Assembly (NCBI RefSeq): GCF_014873485.1
Contig: NZ_JADBDT010000001.1
Span: forward strand, 496,001 to 560,000
Origin: Sphingopyxis sp. OAS728
GTDB taxonomy: Bacteria > Pseudomonadota > Alphaproteobacteria > Sphingomonadales > Sphingomonadaceae
Direction: 5' to 3'
Length of the DNA: 64,000 nt
Below, one piece after another: positions 40,752 to 49,761 of this stretch. Position 1 is the first letter of the stretch; the number at the start of each line of letters is the position of its first letter. A program made the position numbers and the translations under genes. The notes beneath the pieces are model-generated. The model searched no databases and was not told the DNA's origin. It was given only the letters and a program-made list of their open reading frames with translations.

Positions 40752-41594
40752 ATGACCCTCTCGATCACCCCCAGCGGCCAGTCCTGCGGCGCGCGCGTCA
40801 CCGGCGTCGACCTGACCCAGCCACTCGATACCGGCACGGTCGCAGAAATCCGCGCGGCATGGCTCGACCATCATGTCCTCGCCTTCCCCGGCCAGAAAAT
40901 GAGCGAGGATGATCTCGAGCGTTTCACCGGCTATTTCGGCGGCTTCGGCGACGATCCCTTCATCCGCCCGATTCCCGGTCACGACCATATCATCGCGGTG
41001 AAGCGCAAGGCCGACGAAACCGCGCCGCTGTTCGCCGAAAACTGGCACAGCGACTGGAGCTTTCAGGACCGCCCGCCCGCGGGCACTTGCCTCTTCGGCA
41101 TCACTATCCCGCCGGTCGGCGGCAACACCGAATTTTCGAACCAGCACGCCGCGCTCGACGCGATGCCCGCCGATCTCCGCGCGCGCGTCGAAGGCTTGCA
41201 GGCGATCCACAGTGCCCGCGCCGGCTACGCCCCATCGGGCATGTATGGTGCGAACGACAAGGATCGTAGCATGGACATTCGTTCGGGCGAGGAGGCGCTC
41301 GAAACACAGCTCCATCCTTTCGTCCGCAAACATCCCGAGACGGGCCGGAAGGGTCTATTCGGATGCGCCGGCTATATCATCGGCTTCGACGGCCTCGACG
41401 ATAGCGAAGGCCTGCCGCTTCTGTACGAACTCATCCAGTGGCAGGGCCGCGAGGAGTTTCGCTATTCACACGAATGGGAACCCGACATGCTGATCATGTG
41501 GGACAACCGCTCGCTGCTCCACCGCGCGACCGGCGGCTACGACGGCTATGACCGCCTGCTCCACCGCACGACCATCGCCGCGTGGGACGGTTAG
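40752..41594 (+). CDS. TauD/TfdA-family 2-oxoglutarate dioxygenase
   Basis: A 280-residue Fe(II)/2-oxoglutarate-dependent oxygenase. The iron ligands are His99 and Asp101 (NWHSDWSF) and His257 (LLHRATGG); Arg268 or Arg272 should bind 2-oxoglutarate. Taurine, alkyl sulfate or phenoxyacid substrates are known in the family; none is suggested by neighbours here. The frame is open for 816 bases upstream, antisense to the peroxiredoxin region, but family similarity begins only at the ATG at 40752. Confidence 0.9.
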   Translation: MTLSITPSGQSCGARVTGVDLTQPLDTGTVAEIRAAWLDHHVLAFPGQKMSEDDLERFTGYFGGFGDDPFIRPIPGHDHIIAVKRKADETAPLFAENWHSDWSFQDRPPAGTCLFGITIPPVGGNTEFSNQHAALDAMPADLRARVEGLQAIHSARAGYAPSGMYGANDKDRSMDIRSGEEALETQLHPFVRKHPETGRKGLFGCAGYIIGFDGLDDSEGLPLLYELIQWQGREEFRYSHEWEPDMLIMWDNRSLLHRATGGYDGYDRLLHRTTIAAWDG

Positions 41595-41709
41595 GGCGCC
41601 AACCTCTTCCAAAGACGGGGAATATTGGCGCGGCGTGTGATCGCCGGCATTGTCACGCGTGCGGATGTGCGGATAGACTGACCGCACTCCTTCACGAAAG
41701 CGACCTGCC

Positions 41710-42231
41710 ATGCGCCTTGCCTCTCTCGCCCTCCTTCCCTTCGCCGCCTTGCTGACCGGCGGCACAGCGCCCGAACGAGCATCCCGGCCCTTCGATGGCG
41801 CGTGGATGAGCTGCGAAACCTATCAGGGCGCAAGCATCTGCTCCTACACGCTAACGGTACAAAAGGGCGCACGTGTCTGCGGCGTCCAGCGCGATTTCGC
41901 CACCAACGCCTATTATACGCAGCGCTTTATCGCGACCGCCGAAGGCAAGAGTGCGCGCATCGACAGGATCTGCGGCGACCCGGGTTCCGAAACCGATACA
42001 TATTGCGCTGGGGGAGCGCCCGCCGGTGCCGAAAAGGTCGGCTGGGGCGAATCGAACCGGACGCTCCACGCCTGCGGCAGCCGCCTCTACGGCGCCGACA
42101 AGGGCGAGGCCTTCTCCTGCGCCGCCGCGCGGCCCGAGGCCGGCTTGCCGAAAGTCCGCACCCTCTCGGGCGAAGGCCCCGAGCCCGACGACGCGGCATG
42201 GATGGCGTCATGCGCCGCCGGTAAGGACTAG
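41710..42231 (+). CDS. Secreted cysteine-rich protein of unknown function
   Basis: A 173-residue protein with a signal peptide (about residues 1-25). The mature part has eight cysteines spread evenly (SCE, ICS, VCG, ICG, YCA, ACG, SCA, SCA), enough for four disulfides, as expected for a stable periplasmic or secreted domain. I do not recognise the family. It is convergent with the lysoplasmalogenase gene, with stops overlapping by four bases (CTAG). Confidence 0.75.
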   Translation: MRLASLALLPFAALLTGGTAPERASRPFDGAWMSCETYQGASICSYTLTVQKGARVCGVQRDFATNAYYTQRFIATAEGKSARIDRICGDPGSETDTYCAGGAPAGAEKVGWGESNRTLHACGSRLYGADKGEAFSCAAARPEAGLPKVRTLSGEGPEPDDAAWMASCAAGKD

Positions 42232-42896
42232 GCTTTCGCTTCCTTCGCCAGCGTGCTCACCACGCCCCATGCGATCAGCGCCTGCCCGCCAAAATAGAGC
42301 GGCCAAACGAGCCATAGCGTGACGTCCTTGGACAGTACCGCGCCCTCGCCCGCGAAGATGAACAGGTCGCTCGCGAGGAACAGCATCGCGCCGATCCCGG
42401 TGCGATAGCGCGGGAAACGGCTCGTCCATGCGGCCGCCGCCATTGCGGCAACGAACAGCGAATAGATCGCCGCGTGCCACCAGCCTGCGGCGGGGCTCAG
42501 CATGCCCCACACGATCGCAAGCGTCGCGGGCATCGTCAGCCAGCCGAGCAGGCGCTGCGATGGCGTCGTCTGTGCGCGGCGGTTCATCAGATAAAGGGTG
42601 ATCGCGATGATATGCCCGATGACGAACGCCACCGCGCCGACCTCGAGCCCCTTCGCGTCGAGCAAATAATCGCCGAGCGCGCCGAAACCGAGCGCCGCCG
42701 CGATCATCCAGCCATATTTCCCGCGCGCATTCACCGCTGCCCAAACCGCGAGCAAGCCAACGCCGCTCGTCTTCCACGCCCAGATCGCGGGGCCGTCGAG
42801 CCGCAGGAAAACCGCAATGAAAAAGCTGATCCCGCCAAGCAGCGCCAGCCACCAAAGCCACCGCGCCCGATCCCAACCCTGCTCCCCGCTCATCAT
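42228..42896 (-). CDS. Lysoplasmalogenase family membrane protein (YhhN)
   Basis: A 222-residue polytopic protein of the YhhN/TMEM86 family, which hydrolyses the vinyl ether bond of lysoplasmalogens in studied members. About seven or eight membrane helices fill the protein. Conserved segments include GDYLLDAKG near 75-85 and FLASDLFIF near 180. Whether this organism has plasmalogens is unknown, so the substrate may differ. Two adjacent ATG codons could start it. Confidence 0.85.
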   Translation of the reverse strand: MMSGEQGWDRARWLWWLALLGGISFFIAVFLRLDGPAIWAWKTSGVGLLAVWAAVNARGKYGWMIAAALGFGALGDYLLDAKGLEVGAVAFVIGHIIAITLYLMNRRAQTTPSQRLLGWLTMPATLAIVWGMLSPAAGWWHAAIYSLFVAAMAAAAWTSRFPRYRTGIGAMLFLASDLFIFAGEGAVLSKDVTLWLVWPLYFGGQALIAWGVVSTLAKEAKA

Positions 42897-43003
42897 CCGC
42901 CCCTTTGCATCTTGCTTTCAATGGGCCTAGTGCGCGGCGAAAGCAGCGCAAGCTTAAAAAAGACGCGCGCGGCGCACCCCATGCAAGTCAACGGATACGG
43001 TAA

Positions 43004-44350
43004 ATGAGCTACGACATTCACATCATCGGCGGCGGCCTCGCCGGATCCGAAGCCGCATGGCAGCTCGCCGAGGCCGGTTTCCGCGTCCGTCTGTCGGAAA
43101 TGCGCGGCGGCGGCGACATGACCCCCGCGCATCAGGGCGACGCGCTCGCCGAGATGGTATGCTCGAACAGCTTTCGCAGCGACGACGGCGACAGCAACGC
43201 CGTCGGCCTGCTCCACCGCGAGATGCGCTCGCTCGGGTCGATCATCATGCGCGAGGCCGACGTTCACAAGGTGCCCGCAGGCTCGGCGCTCGCGGTCGAC
43301 CGCGACCTCTTCTCGGGCGGCGTAACCAAGGCGCTTGCCGACCATCCGAACATCACCATCGTCCGCGAACGCATCGACACGCTGCCGACCGAGGGCCTCA
43401 CCATCGTCGCCACCGGCCCGCTCACCGCCACCGGCCTCGCGTCGAGCATCGGCGCCGCGACGGGCAAGGACGCGCTCGCCTTTTTCGACGCCATCGCGCC
43501 GATCGTCTACCGCGACAGCATCGACATGGACATCGCATGGATGGCGAGCCGATGGGACAAGGTCGGCCCGATCGGCGACGGCAAGGATTATATCAACTGC
43601 CCGATGGACAAGGAGCAGTATCACGCTTTCGTCCAGGGACTCGTCGACGGCGACAAGACCGAGTTCAAGGACTGGGAAAAGGACACGCCCTATTTCGAAG
43701 GCTGCATGCCGATCGAAGTGATGGCCGAACGCGGCCCCGAAACGCTGCGCTTCGGCCCGATGAAGGGCGTCGGCCTCGACAACCCGCGCACCGGGCGCTG
43801 GCCCTATGCGGTGGTCCAGCTCCGCCAGGACAATGCGCTCGGCACGCTCTGGAACATGGTCGGCTTCCAGACCAAGCTGAAGCACGCCGCGCAGGTCGAG
43901 CTGTTCCGCACCATCCCCGGCCTCGAGAAGGCCGAATTCGCGCGCCTCGGCGGCCTCCACCGCAACAGCTTCATCCGCTCACCCGAACTGCTCGACGCGC
44001 AGCTCCGCCTCAAATCGGCGCCGCACATTCGCTTCGCCGGCCAGATCACGGGCTGCGAAGGCTATGTCGAAAGCGCCGCGATCGGCCTTGTCGCCGCGCG
44101 CTTCGCCGCCGCCGAGCTTGGCGGTCGCGACCTGCCCCCACCGCCGCCCGAAACCGCGCTCGGCGCGCTGCTAGGCCATATCACCGGCGGCGCCGATGCC
44201 GCGAGCTACCAGCCGATGAACGTCAATTTCGGCCTCTTCCCGCCGCTCGCCGAGGATGTCCGCAAGAAGGACCGCAAGCTGGGATATACGCAGCGAGCGG
44301 GCGCCTCGCTCGCCGAGTGGATCCGGGTGGCCGATGGGGTCGCGGCCTAA
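43004..44350 (+). CDS. trmFO: Folate-dependent tRNA uridine-54 methyltransferase
   Basis: A 448-residue flavoprotein that makes ribothymidine at position 54 of tRNA using methylenetetrahydrofolate. The FAD-binding [15 protein letters not shown] is near residue 6, and the conserved CSNSFRSDD segment near 53. The GIDA-related fold is complete. Presence of trmFO means this organism does not rely on SAM-dependent TrmA for this modification, an inference. Its stop overlaps that of the convergent EF-hand gene by four bases. Confidence 0.95.
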   Translation: MSYDIHIIGGGLAGSEAAWQLAEAGFRVRLSEMRGGGDMTPAHQGDALAEMVCSNSFRSDDGDSNAVGLLHREMRSLGSIIMREADVHKVPAGSALAVDRDLFSGGVTKALADHPNITIVRERIDTLPTEGLTIVATGPLTATGLASSIGAATGKDALAFFDAIAPIVYRDSIDMDIAWMASRWDKVGPIGDGKDYINCPMDKEQYHAFVQGLVDGDKTEFKDWEKDTPYFEGCMPIEVMAERGPETLRFGPMKGVGLDNPRTGRWPYAVVQLRQDNALGTLWNMVGFQTKLKHAAQVELFRTIPGLEKAEFARLGGLHRNSFIRSPELLDAQLRLKSAPHIRFAGQITGCEGYVESAAIGLVAARFAAAELGGRDLPPPPPETALGALLGHITGGADAASYQPMNVNFGLFPPLAEDVRKKDRKLGYTQRAGASLAEWIRVADGVAA

Positions 44351-44814
44351 CAGCTACATTTCGCGGCGGCCGCCCGTTTCGGCGCCGTCGTCGCAAACTC
44401 CGCGCGCGTCAGGTCGCCCGACCTGTCGCCGTCGGCGCCCGCAAAACGCTGCCCCGTCGCCGCCGCCCATTCCTCGAAGGTCAGCAGATTATTGCCGTCC
44501 TTGTCGAGCTTGCGGAACGCCGCGGTGCGCGAGGACATCAGTTCGACGCGGCTGATCCGGTCGTTGCGGTCGCGGTCGAAGCGGTTGAACCGCCGCTCCT
44601 CGCGCGACGCCTCCTTCGCTGCTGGCAACGCGGGCGGCGCCGGCCCGCGCTTGGGCGCTCCCGCGGCCGCGACCGGGATCGCCGGCAAGGCGGGCGGCGG
44701 GTCGGGAAGCACCTCTTCCTCGGCGATCTGCGTATAGCCCTTCCACATGAACAGGCCGCCGGTGAGCATCAGCGCGCTCGCGACGCCGCCGATCAGAAAA
44801 CGGGAAACTGCCAT
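44347..44814 (-). CDS. Membrane-anchored EF-hand protein
   Basis: A 155-residue protein with an N-terminal membrane anchor or signal (about residues 5-25), a proline/alanine-rich linker (about 35-70), and three EF-hand-like calcium loops: [12 protein letters not shown] near 80, [12 protein letters not shown] near 103 and [13 protein letters not shown] near 125. The calcium ligands at positions 1, 3, 5 and 12 of the loops are largely kept. It may sense or buffer calcium at the periplasmic face. Function is otherwise unknown. Confidence 0.82.
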   Translation of the reverse strand: MAVSRFLIGGVASALMLTGGLFMWKGYTQIAEEEVLPDPPPALPAIPVAAAGAPKRGPAPPALPAAKEASREERRFNRFDRDRNDRISRVELMSSRTAAFRKLDKDGNNLLTFEEWAAATGQRFAGADGDRSGDLTRAEFATTAPKRAAAAKCSC

Positions 44815-44840
44815 ACGCCCCTCCGCGCCGTTTGATCAGC

Positions 44841-44895
44841 GATAGCTATCACGGCGGCGCGAAAAGCGGCAACAGACGCCGCCATTATGGCGGCG
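44841..44895. promoter_or_regulatory. Palindromes upstream of oxyR
   Basis: The region between the divergent EF-hand and oxyR genes holds the 10-bp palindrome GATAGCTATC (44841-44850), whose ATAG-CTAT halves recall OxyR half-sites, and the inverted repeat CGCCGCCAT-T-ATGGCGGCG (44877-44895), followed by AATTTTAAT. Either may be an operator of oxyR; the spacing of the first differs from the full OxyR site. Confidence 0.35.
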
Positions 44896-44950
44896 AATTT
44901 TAATCGGCAAACTTGTTCAAAACCTTCTCAATAATTGCTATATCCGATCA

Positions 44951-45856
44951 ATGCACAATTACCTACCCTCACTGAAACAGATGCAATATCTCGTCGCGCT
45001 CCACGAGCACGGCCATTTCGGCCGCGCTGCCGACGCCTGCAACGTCACCCAGTCGACGCTATCGGCGGGGATCCGCGAGCTTGAAACCCTGCTCGGGCAG
45101 ACGCTCGTCGAACGCACGCGCCGCGTCGTGCGCTTCACCGGGCTCGGCAATGCGATCGTCGAAAAGGCGCACCGTGTGCTCCGCGAGGCCGAGGAACTCG
45201 CCGACATGGCCGCCGCCGCCGCCGCCCCGCTCGTCGGCGAACTCCGCATGAGCGTGATCCCGACGATCGCGCCCTTCCTCCTTCCCGGCCTGCTCCCGCG
45301 CCTCCGCAAGGAACGCCCGTCGCTCAAGCTTTTCCTCCGCGAAGAGCCGAGCGCGCAGGCGTGCGAATCGCTCCATCACGGCACCGTCGACTGCGTCCTC
45401 CTCGCCCTCCCCTATGCCTGTGGCGATGTGGAGAGCGAGGCGCTGTTCGACGATGCGCTGTTCGTCGCCTTTCCCGGCGACCAGAGCGAGGACCTGCCCG
45501 CGATGGTCAGCGCCGACCAGATCGACCCCGCGCAGATGCTGATGCTCGAGGACGGCCATTGCCTGAAGGACCATGTCCTCGCCGCCTGCAACCGCCCCGA
45601 ACTGCGCGCCGGCGCGCGGATGATGGGAACGTCGCTGCACACGCTCGTCCAGATGGTCGATAACGGCCTCGGCATCACGATGCTGCCCCAGATGGCGATC
45701 GAGGCGGGCATCCTCGATCATACCGACATCGACACCCGCCCGCTCGATTCCGATCACGACTGGCGCACGATCGCGCTCGTCTGGCGCAAGGGCAGCCCGC
45801 GCGCCGAGGAATTCCGCATGCTAGCCGATATCTTCCGCAAGCATCAGGGGGATTAG
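44951..45856 (+). CDS. oxyR: Hydrogen peroxide-sensing LysR regulator OxyR
   Basis: A 301-residue LysR-type regulator. The helix-turn-helix is near residues 20-40 (FGRAADACNVTQSTLSAGI). Redox cysteines are Cys204 and Cys213 in EDGHCLKDHVLAAC, the same nine-residue spacing as Cys199 and Cys208 of E. coli OxyR, so disulfide switching is likely. No catalase or ahpC gene is adjacent, so its targets lie elsewhere. The window has a glutathione peroxidase and a peroxiredoxin that could be targets, but no OxyR site was found there. Confidence 0.93.
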   Translation: MHNYLPSLKQMQYLVALHEHGHFGRAADACNVTQSTLSAGIRELETLLGQTLVERTRRVVRFTGLGNAIVEKAHRVLREAEELADMAAAAAAPLVGELRMSVIPTIAPFLLPGLLPRLRKERPSLKLFLREEPSAQACESLHHGTVDCVLLALPYACGDVESEALFDDALFVAFPGDQSEDLPAMVSADQIDPAQMLMLEDGHCLKDHVLAACNRPELRAGARMMGTSLHTLVQMVDNGLGITMLPQMAIEAGILDHTDIDTRPLDSDHDWRTIALVWRKGSPRAEEFRMLADIFRKHQGD

Positions 45857-46296
45857 GCGCCCCATTTCTCCGCGCGCGCCTGATCGCTTTCGCGCGCTTC
45901 GACCCATTGCACGCGTCCATCCGCAAAGGTTTCGCGCTTCCACAGCATCACGTCGGTTTTCAGCCGGTCAATCAGGAACTCGCACGCCGCCAGTGCTTCG
46001 GCGCGATGCGCGCTGCTCGCCAGAACCAGGACGATCGTCTCGCCCGGCACCATCGCGCCGATACGGTGGATCACCGTCAGCGCCGAAAGATGCCAGCGAT
46101 CGGCCGCAGCGTGCGCCAGATCGGCCAGACCCGCCGCGGTCATCGCCGGGTGATGGTCGAGGAACAACTCGGTCAGGTCGTTCTCGCCGCGCACCCGCCC
46201 GATAAAGCTCGCGCTCGCCCCATGCCCGCCCGCGTCATGGAGGTCGAGTTCGGCGGCGACGTCGATCGCCCCCGGCTGGACGAGCGCGCGGATCAT
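45853..46296 (-). CDS. moaE: Molybdopterin synthase catalytic subunit
   Basis: A 147-residue large subunit of molybdopterin synthase, which adds two sulfurs to cyclic pyranopterin monophosphate using thiocarboxylated MoaD. Conserved motifs are GRVRGEND near residue 32, IHRIGAMVPGE near 80 and the catalytic lysine in LWKRETFADG near 118. It overlaps moaD by four bases and the convergent oxyR stop by four bases. Confidence 0.95.
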   Translation of the reverse strand: MIRALVQPGAIDVAAELDLHDAGGHGASASFIGRVRGENDLTELFLDHHPAMTAAGLADLAHAAADRWHLSALTVIHRIGAMVPGETIVLVLASSAHRAEALAACEFLIDRLKTDVMLWKRETFADGRVQWVEARESDQARAEKWGA

Positions 46297-46550
46297 CCGC
46301 CCGTGACCGGCGGGAACAGCGCGACCTCTTTCGCCCCCGAAAGCGGCGCGTCGGGCCCCATCATCACGCCATCGATGGCGGCGCGGATACGGTGCGGTTC
46401 GGCAAAGGCGATCTTGCCGCGCGCATCGCGCGCCGCGAGCCAGGCGACCAGGGCGCCGACATCGGCGACCGCCGCCGGAAGGTCGACCGTCTCGTCGGCA
46501 ATCCCCATCCGTTCGCGCACCCAGGCGAAATAGGCGATGTTCAGCGCCAT
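46293..46550 (-). CDS. moaD: Molybdopterin synthase sulfur-carrier subunit
   Basis: An 85-residue ubiquitin-fold protein ending in the Gly-Gly required for adenylation and thiocarboxylation by MoeB. The C-terminal ALFPPVTGG is characteristic. It is coupled to moaE by a four-base overlap and follows pgsA by four bases, so pgsA-moaD-moaE form a likely operon. Confidence 0.94.
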   Translation of the reverse strand: MALNIAYFAWVRERMGIADETVDLPAAVADVGALVAWLAARDARGKIAFAEPHRIRAAIDGVMMGPDAPLSGAKEVALFPPVTGG

Positions 46551-46554
46551 CGGC

Positions 46555-47127
46555 TCAATCCATATGCTTCAGGCCGACGCGCAGATAATCCCATCCGGTG
46601 ATCAGCGTCAGCACCGCGGCACCCCACAGCGAAGCAAGCCCGACGGTCTTGATCCAGTCCATGGCCGGCAAGGCGCCGGCAAGGATCAGCGCCCCGAAGG
46701 CGACAAGCTGGAAGGTCGTTTTCCATTTCGCAAGCTGCGTCACCGGCATCGATACCTGCAACGTCGCAAGGAATTCGCGAAGGCCCGACACGATAATCTC
46801 GCGCAGCAGGATCATCAGCGCCGCGATGACATGATAGCCGGTGATGTCGCGGGTGAAGACGAGCAGCAGGATCACTGCCGCAATCATGATCTTGTCGGCA
46901 ATCGGGTCGAGAAACGCACCCAGCCGCGACACGATCCCGCGCGACCGCGCGACATAGCCGTCGAAATAATCGGTGATGCCCATCAGGCAATAGAGGCCAA
47001 AGGCGAGCGCATAATCGATCGGCTTCGGCTGGTGCGACCCTTCGATCACCCCCGGCCACAGCAGGAAGAGCAGGATCGGCACCGCCAGGATGCGCGACAA
47101 TGTCAGGATGTTCGGAAGACTGAGCAT
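46555..47127 (-). CDS. pgsA: CDP-diacylglycerol--glycerol-3-phosphate 3-phosphatidyltransferase
   Basis: A 190-residue inner-membrane enzyme that makes phosphatidylglycerophosphate. The CDP-alcohol phosphotransferase motif is present as DGYVARSRG...GAFLDPIADK near residues 60-85. Several membrane helices are visible. It heads the minus-strand unit with moaD and moaE, linked only by position. Confidence 0.95.
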   Translation of the reverse strand: MLSLPNILTLSRILAVPILLFLLWPGVIEGSHQPKPIDYALAFGLYCLMGITDYFDGYVARSRGIVSRLGAFLDPIADKIMIAAVILLLVFTRDITGYHVIAALMILLREIIVSGLREFLATLQVSMPVTQLAKWKTTFQLVAFGALILAGALPAMDWIKTVGLASLWGAAVLTLITGWDYLRVGLKHMD

Positions 47128-47260
47128 GACCCCTGATTCCCGCCAATGTGGCGCGCTTGTAACAAAATGACCTTTGACCCCATAGGCCCTAGCCGATAAG
47201 CCCCCGGTGCGACAACCGAATTGCCCGCAGACCGCGTGGTGACCGAACTATATTGACGAG

Positions 47261-48568
47261 ATGGGATCACGCATGACGGGCACCTTTGCGCTGTTGAAGC
47301 AACGCCGGTTCCTGCCCCTGTTCGTCACCCAGCTGCTCGGCGCGTTCAACGACAATCTGTTCAAGAATGCGATGGTGCTGTTCGTCGTCTACGGCGTGTT
47401 CAACAGCGAAGAACAGGAAACATTGTTCAGCGCCGTGGCGACCGGCGTTTTCATCCTGCCCTTCTTCCTGCTCTCGGCGCTCGCCGGCCAGCTCGCCGAC
47501 ACGCGCGACAAGGCGCGGATCATCCGTATCGTCAAATTCTGCGAGATATTGATCATGCTCGTCGGCGGCGCCGGGCTGGTGCTCGCCTGGATGGGCTTCG
47601 CCGTCCATGTGATCGCGATCCCGCTGATGATGCTCGCGCTGTTCGCGATGGGCATCCACTCGACCTTCTTCGGCCCGATCAAATACGCGATCCTGCCGCA
47701 ACATCTCGAAAACGACGAGGTGCTCGCGGGCACCGGGCTGGTCGAGGCCGGCACCTATATCGCGATCCTCGCCGGCACGATCCTCGCCGGGGTCATCGAT
47801 GTGGAATGGGCGGCGCTCGGTGTCGTCCTGGTCGCCGCGCTCGGTTACTGGACCGGGCGCAAGGTGCCGCCGGCGCCCCCCGAACATGAAGAAACCGGGA
47901 TCGACTGGCATATCATCCGCTCGTCGGTCGCGCTCGTCCGCGGCACGATGCACATTCCGCGGCTCTACCTCGCAATCCTGTCGATCAGCTTCTTCTGGAC
48001 GATCGGCGCGGTGCTTTTCATTCAATTCCCGCCGCTCGCGAAGAATATCCTTCATGCCGACAAAAGCGTCGCCAGCCTGTTCCTCGCGGTCTTCTCGATC
48101 GGAATCGCCATCGGTTCGGTCGCGGTGAACCGGCTGCTAAAGGGTCAGGTTTCGGCGCGCTACAGCCCGGTCAGCGTCATCGTCATGGCGCTGTTCGTCG
48201 TCGCCTTCTATTGGGTGTGCCGCAATTGGGGCGACGAACCGGTTGGTACACTCTACGACATCGGCGGCTTTCTCGCGCACAAAAGCGTCGTCCCCCTGCT
48301 CCTCAGCCTGCTCGGCATCGCGGTCAGCGGCGGCATGTTCGTCGTGCCGCTCTACGCCTTCCTCACCACGACGGTGCCCAAGGACCAGACCGCGCGCACC
48401 GTTGCCGCCAACAATATCGTCAATTCGGGCGCGATGGTCGCGGGTTCGCTGCTCGCGATGGGCTTGGGCTTCGCGGGCGTCGGCACCGTCGATCAGTTGC
48501 TCATGAGCGCCGCGATGTGCCTGATCTCGGCCTGGCTCGCGCAAAAGCTCCACCGCGCCTGCGATTAG
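47261..48568 (+). CDS. LplT-like MFS transporter (lysophospholipid transporter family)
   Basis: A 435-residue major facilitator with about twelve membrane helices. The N-terminal FNDNLFKNAMVLF is the hallmark of LplT and of the transporter part of Aas-LplT fusions, which flip lysophospholipids into the cytoplasm for re-acylation. No acyltransferase domain is fused and none is adjacent. An internal ATG four codons downstream is an alternative start. Substrate is inferred from the family. Confidence 0.85.
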   Translation: MGSRMTGTFALLKQRRFLPLFVTQLLGAFNDNLFKNAMVLFVVYGVFNSEEQETLFSAVATGVFILPFFLLSALAGQLADTRDKARIIRIVKFCEILIMLVGGAGLVLAWMGFAVHVIAIPLMMLALFAMGIHSTFFGPIKYAILPQHLENDEVLAGTGLVEAGTYIAILAGTILAGVIDVEWAALGVVLVAALGYWTGRKVPPAPPEHEETGIDWHIIRSSVALVRGTMHIPRLYLAILSISFFWTIGAVLFIQFPPLAKNILHADKSVASLFLAVFSIGIAIGSVAVNRLLKGQVSARYSPVSVIVMALFVVAFYWVCRNWGDEPVGTLYDIGGFLAHKSVVPLLLSLLGIAVSGGMFVVPLYAFLTTTVPKDQTARTVAANNIVNSGAMVAGSLLAMGLGFAGVGTVDQLLMSAAMCLISAWLAQKLHRACD

Positions 48569-48597
48569 GTCAGGATTGGGGTGGGAAGCTGTCCCTT

Positions 48598-48686
48598 GTG
48601 AACCCCGGCGAAAGCCGGGGCCCAGGGCTTTAGAAAGCCAGCCTATGCTAGTGCCGCTCTGGGCCCCGGCTTTCGCCGGGGTTCAC
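48598..48686. repeat. REP-like perfect 28-bp inverted repeat
   Basis: Two 28-base arms (48598-48625 and 48659-48686) are perfect reverse complements separated by 33 bases. Each arm also folds alone as CCCCGGC-GAAA-GCCGGGG, with a GNRA loop on one strand. Such paired elements are common between genes in sphingomonad genomes and resemble REP/RAYT-mobilised repeats. It lies between the convergent LplT-like gene and the small tail-anchored gene and could also end both transcripts. Confidence 0.75.
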
Positions 48687-48720
48687 GTCTCTAACGTCAG
48701 CTCCCGGTCGAAACCCGACC

Positions 48721-48945
48721 TCAAATCAGAAACATCATCGCGGCGGTAAAAAAGATCGCAAAACTCTGAAGAAACAGGCGGAAGTCATTGTTCGAAAAGA
48801 TCGTTGCAGGCTGGCGGTGCGCCGCGAGCGCGGTCCGCAATTCACCCTGCCAGTCCGCAGGCGCGCTCAGTCGCGCGATGATCAACCGCCGCGCACCATA
48901 TTCGCGAACGCGGGTTCGAATATCGATGTGGTTCTTCGAGTCCAT
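48721..48945 (-). CDS. Small tail-anchored membrane protein
   Basis: A 74-residue protein with a basic N-terminal half and a single C-terminal hydrophobic helix (about residues 56-74, FRLFLQSFAIFFTAAMMFLI). It looks tail-anchored with its N-terminus in the cytoplasm. I recognise no family. The ribosome site is weak. A CtrA-type site lies 37 bases upstream, which supports a real gene. Confidence 0.55.
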   Translation of the reverse strand: MDSKNHIDIRTRVREYGARRLIIARLSAPADWQGELRTALAAHRQPATIFSNNDFRLFLQSFAIFFTAAMMFLI

Positions 48946-48982
48946 GGCCCGAAGCTAGGCCGCCGTTAACGAGTCGATAAGG

Positions 48983-48997
48983 TTAAAAGAGTGTTAA
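48983..48997 (-). promoter_or_regulatory. CtrA-type binding site
   Basis: TTAA-AAGAGTG-TTAA, read on the minus strand as TTAA-CACTCTT-TTAACC, matches the CtrA consensus TTAA-N7-TTAA with the usual trailing C. Another TTAA lies at 48966. It sits 37 bases upstream of the small tail-anchored gene and downstream of the RNase T2 stop. The match is exact; binding is inferred. Confidence 0.55.
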
Positions 48998-49038
48998 CGC
49001 GGCGCCGTCCCGCCTTGGCACGTTTTCCCGACTCGGTT

Positions 49039-49761
49039 TTAACGGCCCGGCATCGGCCGAACGCGGATCTGACGACCGTCTTTTGCCCCGCTTTGGAATG
49101 GCTTGCACTTCGCGGGCTTCATGCGCGGCCCCAGGCAAAAACGCACTTCGTTGAGCCATCCCTGCCTGTCGGCCGACACCGCGATCATCGGTGCGCTCAC
49201 CCCCGGATTGACCGCCGTAAAGGCGCGGCGAACGCTTGCCGCCGTCTGCGGTTTTGCCGCCAGCTTTTTCATGTCGGGAAAGCGCACCGCGCGAAACAAT
49301 AGCTCCGCCGAACGGAAATAGGCGGCTGGATTCGGGCTCATGCACGTCCCATGCTTTGCCCATTCGTGCTGCAACAGCTGCGCCGACGGTGTCATGCACA
49401 TATGCTGCTTCAGCACCGGCTGCGGCACGATCTTCGCCGGGCGGCACCATTGGGGATAGCCGGGGCCGTCGGTTTCGGGCCACAGGCCGTGGAGCACCCA
49501 GCCGAAGCGGCCGTTCTCGCCGGAACATTGGAAACGGTCGCGCGCATCGCGCGGGTTCCGCACGCCGGCGCAATGCTGCGGCGACCAGCTCATACTGAGC
49601 AGATATCCCGTGATCGCGGGATTTCGCACGGGTTCGCCGCGTTTGGGCTGTTCGAGGCGCGGGACCGAGACTCGGTCGGGGATATTGCACGCCAAAGCCT
49701 GCGCCTGCGCGGCCGCTGGCACGAACATCAGCGCGACGGCTGCCCCCCTAAGCCAGCGCAA
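49039..49761 (-). CDS. Ribonuclease T2 family protein
   Basis: A 240-residue exported RNase T2. Residues 1-20 form a signal peptide. The two catalytic segments are complete: CAS1 GWVLHGLWPE with His91, and CAS2 LLQHEWAKHGTC with His132, Glu133, Lys136 and His137. It should cut single-stranded RNA in the periplasm. Its start overlaps the end of nadC by 14 bases, so it is probably co-transcribed with nadC, an arrangement that suggests nothing beyond shared expression. Confidence 0.92.
   Translation of the reverse strand: MRWLRGAAVALMFVPAAAQAQALACNIPDRVSVPRLEQPKRGEPVRNPAITGYLLSMSWSPQHCAGVRNPRDARDRFQCSGENGRFGWVLHGLWPETDGPGYPQWCRPAKIVPQPVLKQHMCMTPSAQLLQHEWAKHGTCMSPNPAAYFRSAELLFRAVRFPDMKKLAAKPQTAASVRRAFTAVNPGVSAPMIAVSADRQGWLNEVRFCLGPRMKPAKCKPFQSGAKDGRQIRVRPMPGR

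Noticed and set aside
43057..44835. 592-codon plus-strand frame overlapping trmFO
   Set aside because: Arg-rich alternative frame of trmFO with no recognisable domain.
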